Assembly: GCF_029854705.2 (NCBI RefSeq)
Contig: NZ_CP139035.1
Coordinates: 2,108,001 to 2,172,000 of the forward strand
DNA: 64,000 bases
Source of the DNA: Akkermansia sp. N21116
GTDB lineage: Bacteria; Verrucomicrobiota; Verrucomicrobiia; Verrucomicrobiales; Akkermansiaceae
Reading direction: 5' to 3'
The notes under the pieces are model-generated. The model did not search any database. It was given only the letters and a program-made list of their open reading frames with translations, and was not told where the DNA came from. The position numbers were made by a program, and so were the translations under genes. This document shows, piece after piece, positions 46,601 through 54,797 of the stretch (its first letter is position 1; every line of letters begins with the position of its first letter).

Positions 46601-47818
46601 TTAACGGTCGTCTCCGTAGCCGTAGTGTTCAGCGACGTAATCGACGTCTTTGTCTCCGCGCCCTGAACAGTTGATCAGGATGGCTCCGGACTTCATGGTT
46701 TTGGCGAGTTTCATACCGTAGGCAACGGCATGTGAACTTTCCAAGGCCGGGATGATCCCTTCATAGCGGGAGAGTTTGAAGAAGGCGTCGATGGCTTCAT
46801 CATCCGTGACTGTATCATAGGTGACACGACCGATGTCGTGCAGGTAGGCATGTTCGGGGCCGACGGACGGATAGTCCAAGCCGCTGGCGACGGAATGGAC
46901 GGGGGCCGGATTTCCTTCTTCGTCCTGAAGCATGATGCTTTCGAATCCGTGCAGGATGCCTTTTTTCCCGTAGGTGATTGATGCGGAGTGGTCGCCGAGT
47001 TTCGGGCCTTTGCCGAGAGGTTCGACACCGTAGATGTCGACGGGATCACCAAGGAAGGCGGTGAAGAAGCCCATGGAATTGCTGCCGCCGCCGACGCAGG
47101 CGCAGATGGCGTCCGGAAGGAGTCCGGTCATTTCCAGGAATTGTTCACGTGCTTCAACGCCGACGCACATCTGGAAATCTCGGACCATGAGAGGGAAGGG
47201 ATGAGGGCCTACGACGGAGCCGATGCAGTAGATGGAATCCTTGTAGCTTTCAAGGTAGGAACGAAAGGCGGAGTCCACTGCTTCCTTAAGTGTCGCATTG
47301 CCTTCCGTGACGGGGATGACTTTGGCACCGAGGATTTTCATACGGGTGACGTTGGGCGCTTGTTTGGCGATGTCGACGGCTCCCATGTGTACTTCACATT
47401 CCAATCCGAAGAAGGCGGCAGCTGTTGCCAGGGCAACGCCGTGTTGCCCGGCTCCCGTTTCGGCAATAAGTTTCTTTTTTCCCATGTATTTGGCCAGAAG
47501 TCCTTCTCCCATGCAGTGGTTAAGCTTGTGAGCGCCCGTGTGGTTGAGGTCCTCGCGCTTGAGGTAGAGCTGGCACGTACCCAGCAGGCGGGAGAGGCGT
47601 TCGCAATGGTAGACCGGCGTAGGACGTCCCTGGAACTGGCGCCGGATGCGGCGCAGTTCGTTGATGAATTGGGCGGAATGGCAGATGGCTTGGTAGGCCT
47701 CCGCAATTTCCTGAAAGGCGGGAAGGAGTTCCGGTGGGAGGTACATGCCTCCGTATTCGCCAAAATAGCCGTTTTCGTCAGGGAAGTTGCGCAGGTAGGT
47801 ATTGAGATTGATGTCCAT
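46601..47818 (-). CDS. trpB: Tryptophan synthase beta chain
   Basis: A 405-residue TrpB, normal length (about 390-410), starting at the ATG complementary to 47816-47818; the frame extends 25 codons further without family likeness. PLP lysine K98 is in [18 protein letters not shown], and the phosphate cup is [12 protein letters not shown] (commonly GGGSNAIG). [19 protein letters not shown] marks the usual N-terminus. It joins indole and serine to make tryptophan; TrpA is absent here and must be encoded elsewhere. Here it stands alone, between parA and a PUR-alpha-like gene, with phage-like genes on both sides. Confidence 0.96.
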   Translation of the reverse strand: MDINLNTYLRNFPDENGYFGEYGGMYLPPELLPAFQEIAEAYQAICHSAQFINELRRIRRQFQGRPTPVYHCERLSRLLGTCQLYLKREDLNHTGAHKLNHCMGEGLLAKYMGKKKLIAETGAGQHGVALATAAAFFGLECEVHMGAVDIAKQAPNVTRMKILGAKVIPVTEGNATLKEAVDSAFRSYLESYKDSIYCIGSVVGPHPFPLMVRDFQMCVGVEAREQFLEMTGLLPDAICACVGGGSNSMGFFTAFLGDPVDIYGVEPLGKGPKLGDHSASITYGKKGILHGFESIMLQDEEGNPAPVHSVASGLDYPSVGPEHAYLHDIGRVTYDTVTDDEAIDAFFKLSRYEGIIPALESSHAVAYGMKLAKTMKSGAILINCSGRGDKDVDYVAEHYGYGDDR

Positions 47819-47922
47819 GTCGTATGTTATTGAAAATGGTGCGGAAGTCGGGAAAGAAACTCGGAGACGGGATGACAGAGCATTCCGCGTCAATGATGAA
47901 TCGGAACGGGAACCCCATCTTC

Positions 47923-47951
47923 AAAAAAGGGAGACTGAAACAGTCTCCCTT
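47923..47951 (-). terminator. Terminator for the PUR-alpha-like gene (leftward)
   Basis: An 11-pair perfect hairpin (AAGGGAGACTG / CAGTCTCCCTT, loop AAA) followed leftward by TTTTTT. It lies 24 bases after the 47975 stop and ends that transcript before trpB. Confidence 0.92.
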
Positions 47952-47974
47952 GATGAAGGTTTGGGATGATGCAT

Positions 47975-48205
47975 TTATTCTTCCTCTTCTCTTTCCTGAG
48001 AGGAAGAAGAAACGGATTTGCGTATATCCTGCAATGCTGCGATGAAGTCATCCAGAATTTCGGCGGGAACCATAATGCGGTCCCGGTTGGAACTGACCTT
48101 TTCAGTAATGCGGATTACCTGTCCTCTGGAATTCTGCTTGAGATCCAAAAAGAAAGTTTTGCGATCGGCTATGATTTTTTCAGTACAAATAATATCGTCC
48201 TCCAC
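47975..48205 (-). CDS. PUR-alpha-like nucleic-acid-binding protein
   Basis: A 76-residue protein resembling the bacterial single-domain PUR-alpha family (DUF3276 type): CTEKIIADRKTFFLDLKQN as the first beta strands, QVIRITEKV, then MVPAEILDDFIAALQDI as the helix, and an acidic/Ser-rich tail (SSSSQEREEEE). Such proteins bind single-stranded DNA or RNA, for example BpuR in Borrelia. The only in-frame start is GTG, complementary to 48203-48205; the next in-frame codons with start potential are rare ATTs. The expected role is a small regulator or RNA chaperone. It has its own terminator. Confidence 0.75.
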   Translation of the reverse strand: MEDDIICTEKIIADRKTFFLDLKQNSRGQVIRITEKVSSNRDRIMVPAEILDDFIAALQDIRKSVSSSSQEREEEE

Positions 48206-48364
48206 GGTCGTTTAACGAGCCTCCGGTTTGGTTAGGATTTCTGTATAAACCCGAAGCCCCCGCCGGGTCAAATCAATTTTCCTGCAGGCTGTGTCACGGT
48301 TTCGACGTGATGAAAACCTTTTGGACGGGATGACGGAGAAGGGGGGCCTTCTTACCGTGGCGTC

Positions 48365-48616
48365 ATGTCTGACCTGACACAACAACAAAAGGAAAAAGTG
48401 CGGGAATACCGTGAACAGGCAGAACGGAAGTTGGCAGACCGCGGGATGAAACCCGTGTGGGCCAGGATTCTGTCCTACCTGATAGCGGCTTTGCTTGCCG
48501 GGGCCATAGGCTGGCTGTCCGGCTGCAGCGGATCGTTGACGTGGGATTTCCCAAGCGACGATGGATTGCCGTACGATGGAAAAACAAGACAACAACCGGT
48601 TGCGGAGGAGGCTTGA
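48365..48616 (+). CDS. Small lipobox-bearing membrane protein, possibly phage-derived
   Basis: An 83-residue protein: charged amphipathic N-terminus (TQQQKEKVREYREQAERKLA), one hydrophobic helix (ARILSYLIAALLAGAIGWLSG) ending in an LSGC lipobox-like motif near residue 54, then a short Asp/Pro/Gly tail. The layout resembles phage lysis accessory proteins such as spanins, but the family is not certain. It is followed after six bases by another single-helix protein and is separated from PUR-alpha-like gene by 159 bases. Confidence 0.6.
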   Translation: MSDLTQQQKEKVREYREQAERKLADRGMKPVWARILSYLIAALLAGAIGWLSGCSGSLTWDFPSDDGLPYDGKTRQQPVAEEA

Positions 48617-48622
48617 GAAGGT

Positions 48623-48847
48623 ATGTGCGAATACTTGAAAAGTCTTTCCACCGGACAGCTGGCCAAAATGGGCGTCGGTGCCGTGTTTGCCGTCGCGTTC
48701 GGGGTCGTGTACCACGATTACCGGACATTGGCGGAGAAACATGCCGAGGTCTTGCGCGAAGCTTCTGTTTCCATTTCGGAGATGGCGCTGAGTATCAGGG
48801 ATTTGGCCAATCGGGTCGATAAACTCGAAGGAAGGAGGGATTATTAG
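48623..48847 (+). CDS. Small membrane coiled-coil protein, holin-accessory-like
   Basis: A 74-residue protein with one membrane helix (MGVGAVFAVAFGVVYHDY) followed by a coiled coil (LAEKHAEVLREASVSISEM, IRDLANRVDKLEGRRDY). This is the layout of XhlA-like phage lysis proteins and other small phage membrane proteins, in reversed order of helix and coil. It is probably translated with the preceding gene. The stop is 18 bases before the small-RNA candidate at 48866. Confidence 0.55.
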   Translation: MCEYLKSLSTGQLAKMGVGAVFAVAFGVVYHDYRTLAEKHAEVLREASVSISEMALSIRDLANRVDKLEGRRDY

Positions 48848-48865
48848 TGTAATTTGATGTAAAAT

Positions 48866-49054
48866 TGTATGACAAAAAGCTAATCAAAAAAATGAACACA
48901 GGAATGTTTCCTGTTGTCTTACCCACATAAGCAACATGGTTTCCAAATGAAGGAGAGAGCATTTGGGGACCCTCACTAGAGAAAGTGTTGGTTTCATAGG
49001 TAGTAGTAAACGGATAACGCCTGTATGCTTGATGGCATGCGGGCGTTTATTCTT
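48866..49054 (+). ncRNA. Candidate small RNA, copy 2 of a two-copy element
   Basis: Elements match those at 22525-22720 in the same order: TGTATGACAAA (48866-48876); a 6-pair hairpin CAAATG/CATTTG (48944-48949 with 48960-48965) with purine loop AAGGAGAGAG; a 17-mer TTTCATAGGTAGTAGTA (48992-49008) identical to copy 1; and a 13-pair terminator AACGCCTGTATGC/GCATGCGGGCGTT (49016-49047) with two G-U pairs and a following T-rich tract. A small CAGGAA/TTCCTG hairpin (48898-48912) is specific to this copy. Unlike copy 1, no terminator separates it from the preceding gene, so it could also be a 3' untranslated region. Confidence 0.5.
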
Positions 49055-49145
49055 GTGGTCGTTGATGAAGTCAAAAACACGTCCTGTTTTTAACATGACT
49101 TCCAGAGAACTGGAATGATTCCTGGGAAAGTGCTAGCTTGCGCTC

Positions 49146-52100
49146 ATGAGCAGTGACCGCAGGTCCATTTCGATTCGTGGAGCCCGAGAGCATAATTTAA
49201 AGAATGTTGATGTAGATATTCCTCTGGGGGCGTTAACTGTGGTAACGGGGCCGTCGGGATCCGGAAAAACGAGTCTGGCGATGCATACTTTGTATGCCGA
49301 GGGGCAACGGCGTTATATGGAAACGTTTTCCCCCTATGTCCGGCAGTTCATGGACAGGATGAAGAAGCCCGATGTGGACTCCGTTGGCAATATCCTCCCG
49401 GCAATTGCCTTGCATCAGCGCAATTCAATCCGCACGTCGCGCTCGACTGTGGGTACGATGACGGGACTGCATGAGTACTGGAAGTTCATTTTTTCCCGCC
49501 TGGCCGTAGGGCATGACCCGGAGACGGGGAGGGAGGTTCATCCGATGACGCCGGCCGAGATTTGTGACAAGGCTTTTGCCTCATGGCCGGAGGGGTGCAA
49601 TCTTCTTGTGGCTTTTTGCGTTCGCAGGCCGGAAGGCATGGATGACGAAGCCATGCGCCGCGATTTGTCCGCGCAGGGATATGTGCGGGTTCTGGCAGCC
49701 GGAAAGCCGGAACGCTTGGAGGAGGATTCTCCTGCCGGCTTGGCGAGCGGAATTGCTTCTGCTGATGCCGAGGACGGCGTGGTGGTTATTCAGGACCGTA
49801 TCCGCCTGGTGGAAGACTCCCGAAAACGCCTGATGGAGGCCGTGGACGCGGCGATGAATCTGGGAGGAAATGTCGTGTGGCTGATTCCCTCCACGGATGG
49901 AGCGGAGTGGGGGGATCCGGTGTCTTTCCGCGGTGACTGGTTCCCGCTGATGGAACCCGTGCCGGGGTTGTTTTCATCCAATTCTCCCCTGGGGGCCTGT
50001 CCGGCATGCAAAGGCTATGGACGCATTATTTCCATTGATTATTCACGGGCTATAGACCCGGCTCGCAGCCTGAAGGACGGCGCCCTGCACATTTTTGAAT
50101 CAGGGCGCGTGGCCGAATGCAAAAAGGATCTGATGCGTGCGGTCAAACGCGTGGGCGGCATTCGAACGAATGTCCCGTGGAACAAGCTGACGGACAGGGA
50201 ACGCAGCTGGGTGATGGAGGGAGAAACTCCCGATTGGAGGGCTGCGTGGGAAGAGGACAAGTGGTATGGCCTGGTCGGTTTCTTTAAGGCTTTGGAGTCC
50301 CAGACGCACAAGATGATGATTCGTGTCTGGCTGAGTAAATTCCGTGAATATTCGACTTGTCCGGAATGTTGCGGCAGGCGTCTGCGAAAGGAATCCATGT
50401 GTTTTACAATCGACGGAAAAACGCTGCCGGATCTTCACGGAATGCCTATGGACGAATTGCTCGCATGGGTGGATGATCACATTGTACCTCATGCCGGCAA
50501 TGATTCGTCATTAAAAAACGCGGTTGCTGAATTGCGTTCTCGCATTGCGTATTTGAACGAGGTCGGACTTGGATATATCACGTCCGACCGCACGACACGT
50601 ACCTTGTCCGGCGGGGAAATCGAACGCGTAAGCTTGACGACTTGCCTGGGGGCCTCTTTGACGGATACCCTGTTCGTGTTGGACGAGCCGACCGTCGGCT
50701 TGCATCCTCGCGACACGGGACGCCTGGTGGATGCCATGCGGCGTCTTCGTCACCGGGGCAATACGCTGGTAGTGGTGGAGCATGAGGAATCCGTTATGCG
50801 AGCTGCCGATTACCTGATCGATATGGGACCGGGTTCCGGAGCAGCGGGCGGGAAACTCGTATACTCCGGAGAACCGGAGGGAATTTCCGGTATCGATGAG
50901 TCCGTGACTGGTGCCTATCTGAGCGGAAGACAAAGTATTCCCATTCCGGAAAAACGCCTTAAGTCTGCCCGCTGGCTCCGTATTCGCGGAGCGTCATGCA
51001 ACAATTTGAACGGCTTGGACGTGGATGTTCCCCTGGGGGTATACACCTGCCTGACGGGCGTGAGCGGTTCCGGTAAAAGTACACTGGCTCACGATGTCAT
51101 TTATCTGAACAATTGCCGCTATCGCGGCGAATCGACGGAAGAACGTCCGGGCTGTGTGCGAGGCATTGACGGTTGGCAGCATCTTTCCCAGGCGGTCATG
51201 GTTGACCAGAGTCCGCTGATTCGTACGCCCCGTTCGACTCCTGCCGTGTACGCGGGTATTTTCGAAGATGTCCGCGCTTTGTTTGCCAAAACGGAAGCGG
51301 CCAGATCCCGAGGCCTGACAAACGGTTTTTTTTCCTTTAACCATGGGGATGGAAGATGTCCCCGGTGTGCCGGTATGGGGAGCGAAAAGGTGGAAATGCA
51401 GTTTTTGTCGGACATTTTCGTCCCGTGTCCTCTTTGCGACGGTACCCGGTATGGGCAGGAGGCTCTGTCCATCTACATCCGAGGCAAGAACGTGTCTGAC
51501 GTGCTGCAGATGACCGTCCGGCAGGCGATGGAATTTTTTGCATGCGAACACTCGGCACAAGGCAGGCGCATCATGTCCAAACTCGACCTTCTGGTGCATG
51601 TCGGCCTGGGACATATTGTTCTTGGGCAGTCACTCAATACTCTGTCCGGAGGGGAAAACCAGCGGTTGAAGCTGGCCAAGATCCTGCTGGACGAAGATAA
51701 GAACAGCAAGGACGGCAAGGGAAAGGGTAAACTTCTGATTCTGGACGAACCGGGAACGGGGCTTCATTTCTCGGATCTTGACGTATTGCTGAAACTGTTC
51801 CGCCGCTTGACGGAATCCGGACATTCGGTACTGGTCATCGAGCACAATATGGAACTGGTCAAGGCCGCGGACTATGTGATCGACCTTGGCCCGGAAGGCG
51901 GCGTAGGGGGAGGCCGTGTCGTGAGTGTCGGTACTCCGGAGGAAATCGTTGCCGCGCAGCAGGGATTTACTTGGAAATTCCTAGGAGATGCCTTGGAAGG
52001 AAGACCCGCCGAGTTCCCGGACAACAGTGAACCGGGGGAAGTAGACGACATTCCCGAAGGTGTTCTGGCCTTGCGAGGAGCCCGTCATCACAACCTCAAA

Positions 52101-54695
52101 AACGTGGATCTTGATGTCGTGCGCGGCGATATGACCGTGTTGACTGGCCTGTCGGGTTCCGGAAAGAGTTCCCTGGCCTTCGACATCTTTTTTGCCGAAG
52201 GACAGAGGCGTTTCATGGATGTCATGTCTCCTTACGCCCGTCAGTTCACCGAACAGATGGAAAGCCCGGATATCGACCGTCTGACAGGACTGCCTCCGAC
52301 TGTCGCCATTGAGCAGAATGTATCGCGCGGAGGAACCAAGTCCACGGTAGGAACGGTGACGGAAATCTGGCAGTTCCTGCGCCTCCTGTACGCCAAACTG
52401 GGAGTATGCTACTGCCCGAAATGCCAGGTGGAAGTCGGGCGGCGTTCCGATGGGGAGGTTGTCGAACTGGTTTCCCGCCTGTTGACGGAACATGGCAGAG
52501 TCGCCTTGGCGGCTCCCGTCGTTCGTGGTCGCAAAGGGCATTACAATGATTTGGCAAAATGGGCGGCAGGCAAGGGTTACAAGGCTTTCTGGATTGACGG
52601 TGCCTGGGTGGATATGGACAACTTTGTGCCTCTGGACCGCTACTCCAACCACGATGTCGATCTTGTCACGGGACAGCCCGACCGGACAACATCTCCGCAG
52701 GAACTGGCGGATATGGTGGCTCAAGCTCTGGAGCTGGGCGAGGGATTCCTCCATGTGGTAACGGGTAAATCCTCCCGGAAAAATCCACCTTTGCTCCTGG
52801 GGACCAGGCTGGCTTGCCCTCAGTGCGGAGAGTCTTTCCCGGAACCGGAACCTTCGACATTTTCCTTCAACTCTCCCAGAGGGTGGTGTCCGTCCTGCCG
52901 CGGTCACGGCTTTGTGGCCGGTGTTCGCATGAAAGAAGAAGGGGCGGAGTCTCTGACTGAAGCGGAGTTGCGCTACGACCGCGATGTCGAGCGCAGCCTT
53001 GGGGATGAAGACTCCTCCCTGCGTGTCTGCCCGGATTGCAGAGGCGAACGTCTGAATGCCTTTGCCCGCAATGTACGCTTGCAGGGGATGCGGCCTGGGG
53101 AATTGTCCGCATTGTCCGCCGTGGATGCCGCCCGGCTTGTCTCATCGTGGCATTTTGACGGGCGTGAGGCTGTCATTGCTCGGGATTCCCTGGCGGAAAT
53201 CATCCAGAGACTCGAATTTCTGGATCGCGTCGGTCTTGGCTATCTGTCTCTGGACCGCAGCGCGACGACGCTATCCGGCGGAGAAACCCAGCGCATTCGC
53301 CTGGCGGCTCAGCTCGGTTCCCACTTGCGTGGCATCCTTTACGTATTGGATGAACCGACGATTGGCCTGCACCCTCGCGACAACGACCGCTTGCTGGGAA
53401 CTCTGGATGAATTGAAGCAGCGCGGCAACACTCTTCTCATTGTCGAACACGACGAGGAAACGATGCGGCGCGCCGATCACATTGTCGACCTGGGACCCGG
53501 AGCCGGCATCCATGGCGGCCGAATCATGGCCCAAGGCTCGTTTGCAGAAATTGCCGCTATGCCGGAATCCGTGACAGGCTTGGCTTTCCGGGAACGGCCT
53601 AAACATCCCTACCGCGGCCGACGCAGGAAAATTCCGGCAGCCACGGACAAAACCGGATGGTTGTCCATTGAAGGTTGCCGAGTCCATAATCTCAATGATA
53701 TCCACGCCAGGATACCGATCGGTCTTCTGACGGTCATTACCGGCGTCTCCGGTGCCGGAAAGACATCCTTGATGAACGATACCGTATACTGGGCGGCCCG
53801 TAGCGCTCTCGGAGAAAAGCTTGACCGTGAACGGCGTTCCGGCTGGGATACTGCCATGGGGTTCGGTTGCTTCCGGGCCGTGTACCAGGTAGATCAGTCT
53901 CCTATCGGCAAGACGCCGCGTTCGACACCGGCAACGTATGTCGGGTTCATGGATGACATTCGTACCCTCTTTGCCCAGACGGAGGATGCCAGGCGACTCG
54001 GTTTCGACAAAGGGCGCTTCTCCTTCAATACATCCCGCGGCGCCTGTGAATCGTGCAAGGGAACGGGCATGCAGAAACTGGAAATGGACTTTCTGCCTCC
54101 GTGTTATGTGAAGTGTCCCTCCTGCAATGGGAAACGCTACAATGACGCCACTCTGGCCGTCCGCTATAAAGGGAAGACCATTTCCGACGTGTTGGAAATG
54201 AATTTCGAGGAAGCCGCCGAATTCTTCGAATCCCAGCCGCGTATCGGCGCTCCTCTGCAATTGCTGGTGGATACCGGGTTGGGCTATCTGACTCTGGGAC
54301 AGGCGTCCAACACCTTGTCCGGGGGCGAATCCCAACGCTTGAAACTGGTGGCTGAATTGATCAAGGGACTATTGATTTCCCGGCGAGCGACGTTGAAGGG
54401 CAGGGAATTGCCGAAAGACCTCTACCTCATCGAAGAACCTTCCATCGGGCTCCACCCCCACGACGTACGCCGTCTCATCGACGTCCTGCACCGCCTTGTG
54501 GATCAAGGCAACACCGTCGTCGTCATCGAACACAACACTGAAATCATGGCGGAAGCCGACTACATCATCGACATGGGCCCCGGACCGGGTGATGAAGGAG
54601 GCTCTATCGTAGCGGCAGGAACGCCGGAACGCATTGCCGGAGGTAAGTCACCTACGGCTCGCTACATTGCGGAGGAGTTGAAGGAGAAGGAGTAA
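49146..54695 (+). CDS. uvrA: Tandem double-length excinuclease subunit UvrA
   Basis: A 1849-residue protein made of two complete UvrA units head to tail; ordinary UvrA is about 940 residues. There are four Walker A motifs near residues 35 (GPSGSGKT), 637 (GVSGSGKS), 1001 (GLSGSGKS) and 1533 (GVSGAGKT), and four signature motifs near 487 (TLSGGEIERVSL), 836 (TLSGGENQRL), 1376 (TLSGGETQRI) and 1724 (TLSGGESQRL). Zinc-finger cysteine pairs occur in each unit (for example CPACKGYG, CPRCAGMG, CPQCGES, CESCKGTG). The junction is near residues 960-985. UvrA scans DNA for bulky lesions with UvrB in the cytoplasm; a fused pair would be a covalent dimer. No frameshift separates the halves. Such fusions are known to me from Chlamydiae. 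Confidence 0.96.
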   Translation: MSSDRRSISIRGAREHNLKNVDVDIPLGALTVVTGPSGSGKTSLAMHTLYAEGQRRYMETFSPYVRQFMDRMKKPDVDSVGNILPAIALHQRNSIRTSRSTVGTMTGLHEYWKFIFSRLAVGHDPETGREVHPMTPAEICDKAFASWPEGCNLLVAFCVRRPEGMDDEAMRRDLSAQGYVRVLAAGKPERLEEDSPAGLASGIASADAEDGVVVIQDRIRLVEDSRKRLMEAVDAAMNLGGNVVWLIPSTDGAEWGDPVSFRGDWFPLMEPVPGLFSSNSPLGACPACKGYGRIISIDYSRAIDPARSLKDGALHIFESGRVAECKKDLMRAVKRVGGIRTNVPWNKLTDRERSWVMEGETPDWRAAWEEDKWYGLVGFFKALESQTHKMMIRVWLSKFREYSTCPECCGRRLRKESMCFTIDGKTLPDLHGMPMDELLAWVDDHIVPHAGNDSSLKNAVAELRSRIAYLNEVGLGYITSDRTTRTLSGGEIERVSLTTCLGASLTDTLFVLDEPTVGLHPRDTGRLVDAMRRLRHRGNTLVVVEHEESVMRAADYLIDMGPGSGAAGGKLVYSGEPEGISGIDESVTGAYLSGRQSIPIPEKRLKSARWLRIRGASCNNLNGLDVDVPLGVYTCLTGVSGSGKSTLAHDVIYLNNCRYRGESTEERPGCVRGIDGWQHLSQAVMVDQSPLIRTPRSTPAVYAGIFEDVRALFAKTEAARSRGLTNGFFSFNHGDGRCPRCAGMGSEKVEMQFLSDIFVPCPLCDGTRYGQEALSIYIRGKNVSDVLQMTVRQAMEFFACEHSAQGRRIMSKLDLLVHVGLGHIVLGQSLNTLSGGENQRLKLAKILLDEDKNSKDGKGKGKLLILDEPGTGLHFSDLDVLLKLFRRLTESGHSVLVIEHNMELVKAADYVIDLGPEGGVGGGRVVSVGTPEEIVAAQQGFTWKFLGDALEGRPAEFPDNSEPGEVDDIPEGVLALRGARHHNLKNVDLDVVRGDMTVLTGLSGSGKSSLAFDIFFAEGQRRFMDVMSPYARQFTEQMESPDIDRLTGLPPTVAIEQNVSRGGTKSTVGTVTEIWQFLRLLYAKLGVCYCPKCQVEVGRRSDGEVVELVSRLLTEHGRVALAAPVVRGRKGHYNDLAKWAAGKGYKAFWIDGAWVDMDNFVPLDRYSNHDVDLVTGQPDRTTSPQELADMVAQALELGEGFLHVVTGKSSRKNPPLLLGTRLACPQCGESFPEPEPSTFSFNSPRGWCPSCRGHGFVAGVRMKEEGAESLTEAELRYDRDVERSLGDEDSSLRVCPDCRGERLNAFARNVRLQGMRPGELSALSAVDAARLVSSWHFDGREAVIARDSLAEIIQRLEFLDRVGLGYLSLDRSATTLSGGETQRIRLAAQLGSHLRGILYVLDEPTIGLHPRDNDRLLGTLDELKQRGNTLLIVEHDEETMRRADHIVDLGPGAGIHGGRIMAQGSFAEIAAMPESVTGLAFRERPKHPYRGRRRKIPAATDKTGWLSIEGCRVHNLNDIHARIPIGLLTVITGVSGAGKTSLMNDTVYWAARSALGEKLDRERRSGWDTAMGFGCFRAVYQVDQSPIGKTPRSTPATYVGFMDDIRTLFAQTEDARRLGFDKGRFSFNTSRGACESCKGTGMQKLEMDFLPPCYVKCPSCNGKRYNDATLAVRYKGKTISDVLEMNFEEAAEFFESQPRIGAPLQLLVDTGLGYLTLGQASNTLSGGESQRLKLVAELIKGLLISRRATLKGRELPKDLYLIEEPSIGLHPHDVRRLIDVLHRLVDQGNTVVVIEHNTEIMAEADYIIDMGPGPGDEGGSIVAAGTPERIAGGKSPTARYIAEELKEKE

Positions 54696-54713
54696 CGAAA
54701 CGTTTTTCTGCAA

Positions 54714-54750
54714 GGCGAAAAAATGCCCTCCCGGGTTTTATCCGGGAGGG
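54714..54750 (-). terminator. Terminator for the LamG/HExxH gene (leftward)
   Basis: CCCTCCCGG and CCGGGAGGG form a nine-pair hairpin (54726-54750), followed leftward by CATTTTTT. It also lies just after the uvrA stop and may work for both. Confidence 0.8.
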
Positions 54751-54797
54751 GGTGTTAAGCAAGAAGAGGAGAGAGTAAATATCGGCAGGGGACTGTT

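Noticed and set aside
39942-48860. Attachment-site repeats or tRNA insertion bordering the phage-like region
   Set aside because: No matching direct repeats or integrase gene were seen at either end.
53271-54335. Long minus-strand frames inside uvrA (also 51981-52907)
   Set aside because: They oppose intact UvrA motifs and show no family likeness.
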